A DNA stretch of 8,022 nucleotides from Flaviramulus sp. GTDB lineage: Bacteria > Bacteroidota > Bacteroidia > Flavobacteriales > Flavobacteriaceae. Each line of letters starts with the position of its first letter. The stretch's first letter is position 1. Below are positions 6,874-8,022 of the stretch, piece after piece. Location: the NCBI GenBank assembly GCA_023255235.1, contig JALRJA010000095.1:1-8022 (forward strand), in the 5' to 3' direction. The position numbers and the translations under genes were made by a program. The notes beneath the pieces were generated by a model, which worked only from the letters and a program-made list of their open reading frames with translations, was not told where the DNA came from and ran no database searches.

Positions 6874-7115
6874 AGCTTGATAATAATGCCTGTAAAGTTA
6901 AGTCTTTTTAATTATAAAATAGGCTTTAAGTTTGAATTTATAATTTGTAATTACCGAAATCGTTTTCGTGGCAAACTAATTGATTATCAGTTATTAAAGC
7001 TGCTTTTTTGTGTTGCTAATATAATAATTATAGGTGTGTATTATTTTTGTAACTTCAATTTTGTTTATGTAAATTTTAGAAATTCATAATTTTTTCAAAC
7101 CATCTGATATATTGG
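6874..7115. other. Spacer between the divergent DHFR-fusion and early-set genes
   Basis: No convincing gene is present. On the - strand, TAACTTTA (6900-6893) differs from the TAnnTTTG -7 consensus at one position and would give a leader of about 13 bases for the DHFR-fusion gene, but no -33 TTTG accompanies it. TTAGTTTG (6979-6972, - strand) is a second near match farther out. An open frame on the + strand (6829-7089) encodes a Phe/Asn/Ile-rich peptide without recognisable features and overlaps the DHFR-fusion start in antisense, so I treat it as chance. Confidence 0.35.
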
Positions 7116-7145
7116 TTTGTTCAAGGCTGTTACTTTGTAAATTTG
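7116..7145 (+). promoter_or_regulatory. Bacteroidota-type promoter for the early-set gene
   Basis: TTTG (-33 box, 7116-7119) and TAAATTTG (-7 box, 7138-7145) both match the Bacteroidota sigma-70 (sigma ABfr type) consensus exactly, with an 18-base spacer. Transcription should start near 7151, leaving a leader of about 22 A-rich bases with no Shine-Dalgarno before the ATG at 7174. This is the best promoter match in the window. Confidence 0.7.
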
Positions 7146-7173
7146 TACCATAAAAACATAAAAAATTTAAACC

Positions 7174-7470
7174 ATGTCTATTAAAAAACAGTATTTAAAA
7201 AGTAAACCAGTTTGCAAAGTTACCTTCACCTTACCCGCTCAAGAAGCAAAAAAAGTAGCTCTTGTAGGAAGTTTTAACGACTGGAATGACACCAAAACAC
7301 CACTTAAAAAGTTAAAGAACGGTACATTTAAAGGGTCAATAGATTTACAAACAGGTTGTTCTTATGAGTTTAGGTATCTTATGGATGATACTTATGTTAA
7401 TGATGATCAAGCTGATTCGTATATTTGGAATGATTTTGCAGCTGCAGAAAATAGCGTTTTAAACGTTTAA
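7174..7470 (+). CDS. Small single-domain glycogen-binding/isoamylase early-set protein (CBM48/AMPK-beta type)
   Basis: A 98-residue protein made almost entirely of one immunoglobulin-like early-set domain of the kind found in glycogen-branching enzymes and the AMPK beta subunit. Visible landmarks are VALVGSFNDWN (28-38), where Trp37 aligns with a carbohydrate-contacting Trp of AMPK-beta, GTFKGSIDLQTG (50-61), SYEFRYLMDD (63-72) and the C-terminal DSYIWNDFAAAENSVLNV. By eye, the second sugar-binding Trp is replaced by Tyr74 and the Lys by Arg67, so glycan binding is plausible but unproven. There is no signal peptide, membrane segment or catalytic domain, so it is probably cytoplasmic. It has its own strong promoter and is transcribed alone, facing thyA with a shared terminator. 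Its biological role is unknown; a small glucan-binding or protein-protein adaptor is the likeliest guess. Confidence 0.85.
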   Translation: MSIKKQYLKSKPVCKVTFTLPAQEAKKVALVGSFNDWNDTKTPLKKLKNGTFKGSIDLQTGCSYEFRYLMDDTYVNDDQADSYIWNDFAAAENSVLNV

Positions 7471-7502
7471 CAAATAGTTATTACAATTACAAAACTTATA
7501 AC

Positions 7503-7535
7503 AAAAGGCTACTAAAATTTTTAGCTAGCCTTTTT
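7503..7535. terminator. Bidirectional intrinsic terminator between the early-set gene and thyA
   Basis: AAAAGGCTA (7503-7511) pairs perfectly with TAGCCTTTT (7526-7534). Inside it, CTAAAA (7512-7517) can partly pair with TTTTAG (7519-7524), lengthening the stem with one bulged C. T runs follow the stem on both strands, and the structure begins within a few bases of the thyA stop, so it should end both converging transcripts. Confidence 0.8.
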
Positions 7536-7537
7536 GT

Positions 7538-8022
7538 TTAAACCGCTACCATGCCTTTAATATGTGGGTGTGGGTTGTAATCTAATAGCGTAAAATCATC
7601 AAAAGTAAAATTGAAAATGTCTTTTACTTCTGGATTTAGTATCATTTTAGGAAGAGGTCTTATTTCTCTAGATAGCTGAAGTTCTAATTGCTCATAGTGG
7701 TTGCTATAAATATGGGCATCACCAAAAGTATGAACAAACTCACCTGCTTGATAACCACAAACTTGAGCAACCATCATAGTAAACAAAGCATAGGAAGCGA
7801 TATTAAAAGGAACGCCTAAAAAAATATCGGCACTTCTTTGATATAATTGGCACGATAATTTACCGTTGGCTACATAAAACTGAAAGAATGCATGGCAAGG
7901 TGGTAATGCTGCTTTACCATTGGCTACATTTTCACTAAAGCTTTTTGAGGTATCGGGTAATACCGAAGGATTCCAGGCAGAAACAAGCATTCTTCGGCTA
8001 TCTGGATTATTTTTTAAAGCAT
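7538..8022 (-). CDS. thyA: Thymidylate synthase, 5' end outside the window (partial)
   Basis: Converts dUMP and 5,10-methylene-tetrahydrofolate to dTMP and dihydrofolate in the cytoplasm. The frame stays open to the right window edge: the ten codons before the Met at 7990 read [10 protein letters not shown], a conserved ThyA segment that includes the phosphate-binding arginines, so 7990 is not the start. About 160 residues are visible of an expected 265-275. Landmarks are [12 protein letters not shown] with the nucleophilic Cys encoded at 7895-7897, [18 protein letters not shown] with dUMP-binding Arg, Ser, Asp and Asn, GDAHIYSNH with the His and Tyr that hold the ribose, [12 protein letters not shown], and the C-terminal [13 protein letters not shown] that closes the active site. 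All visible catalytic residues are intact. The DHFR-fusion gene, which regenerates its cofactor, lies about 0.7 kb downstream on the same strand beyond one opposing small gene. Confidence 0.96.
   Translation of the reverse strand, partial: ALKNNPDSRRMLVSAWNPSVLPDTSKSFSENVANGKAALPPCHAFFQFYVANGKLSCQLYQRSADIFLGVPFNIASYALFTMMVAQVCGYQAGEFVHTFGDAHIYSNHYEQLELQLSREIRPLPKMILNPEVKDIFNFTFDDFTLLDYNPHPHIKGMVAV

Noticed and set aside
6829..7089. 86-residue + strand open frame over the DHFR-fusion start and the divergent spacer
   Set aside because: Antisense to a clear gene for its first part, Phe/Asn/Ile-rich as expected from AT-rich noncoding DNA, and no family features.
7538..7990. thyA taken as a short complete gene of 150 codons
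   Set aside because: The upstream codons to the window edge encode conserved ThyA sequence, so the gene is cut by the window rather than truncated.

Overview
The window is AT-rich, and its proteins match those of a member of the Flavobacteriaceae (phylum Bacteroidota). The evidence is the protein style (Lys/Asn/Ile-rich), the absence of Shine-Dalgarno sequences, perfect TAnnTTTG-type -7 promoter elements, a Bacteroidota-style AraC regulator and a 2TM domain (PF13239 type). I cannot name a genus. The content looks chromosomal and mostly housekeeping. I see no insertion sequence, phage gene, CRISPR array, tRNA or rRNA.

Layout. On the left, the 3' part of a UDP-glucose 4-epimerase gene (galE, + strand, cut by the window edge) ends at 868 and is followed by a good intrinsic terminator. 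A + strand gene (1155-2693) encodes a membrane-bound regulator: a short extracytoplasmic helical region, seven predicted membrane segments and a C-terminal AraC-type DNA-binding domain. A 206-base convergent spacer with a nested inverted repeat separates it from a leftward block of four genes. In transcription order these are a 2TM-dihydrofolate reductase fusion (6873-5947), a COG2509-type FAD-dependent dehydrogenase of unknown role (5912-4353), fabD (4306-3413) and an lspA-family signal peptidase II (3412-2900). The gaps are 34, 46 and 0 bases, so they probably form an operon, with a likely extra promoter just ahead of fabD. On the right, a small + strand gene (7174-7470) encodes a lone glycogen-binding/early-set domain under a near-ideal Bacteroidota promoter. 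It converges on thyA (- strand, 5' end outside the window), and the two share a bidirectional terminator.

How they fit together. ThyA turns dUMP and methylene-THF into dTMP and dihydrofolate, and the DHFR domain recycles the dihydrofolate, so the folate pair sits together but is split by the small carbohydrate-binding-type gene. FabD supplies malonyl-ACP for fatty acid synthesis and LspA matures lipoproteins, so the operon's second half is cell-envelope work.

The least ordinary items are the membrane-anchored DHFR, the membrane-embedded AraC regulator, the LspA variant with a GAFLG signature, the orphan early-set protein, the COG2509 enzyme and the inverted repeat at 2745-2845. I do not see a clear novel multi-gene system.
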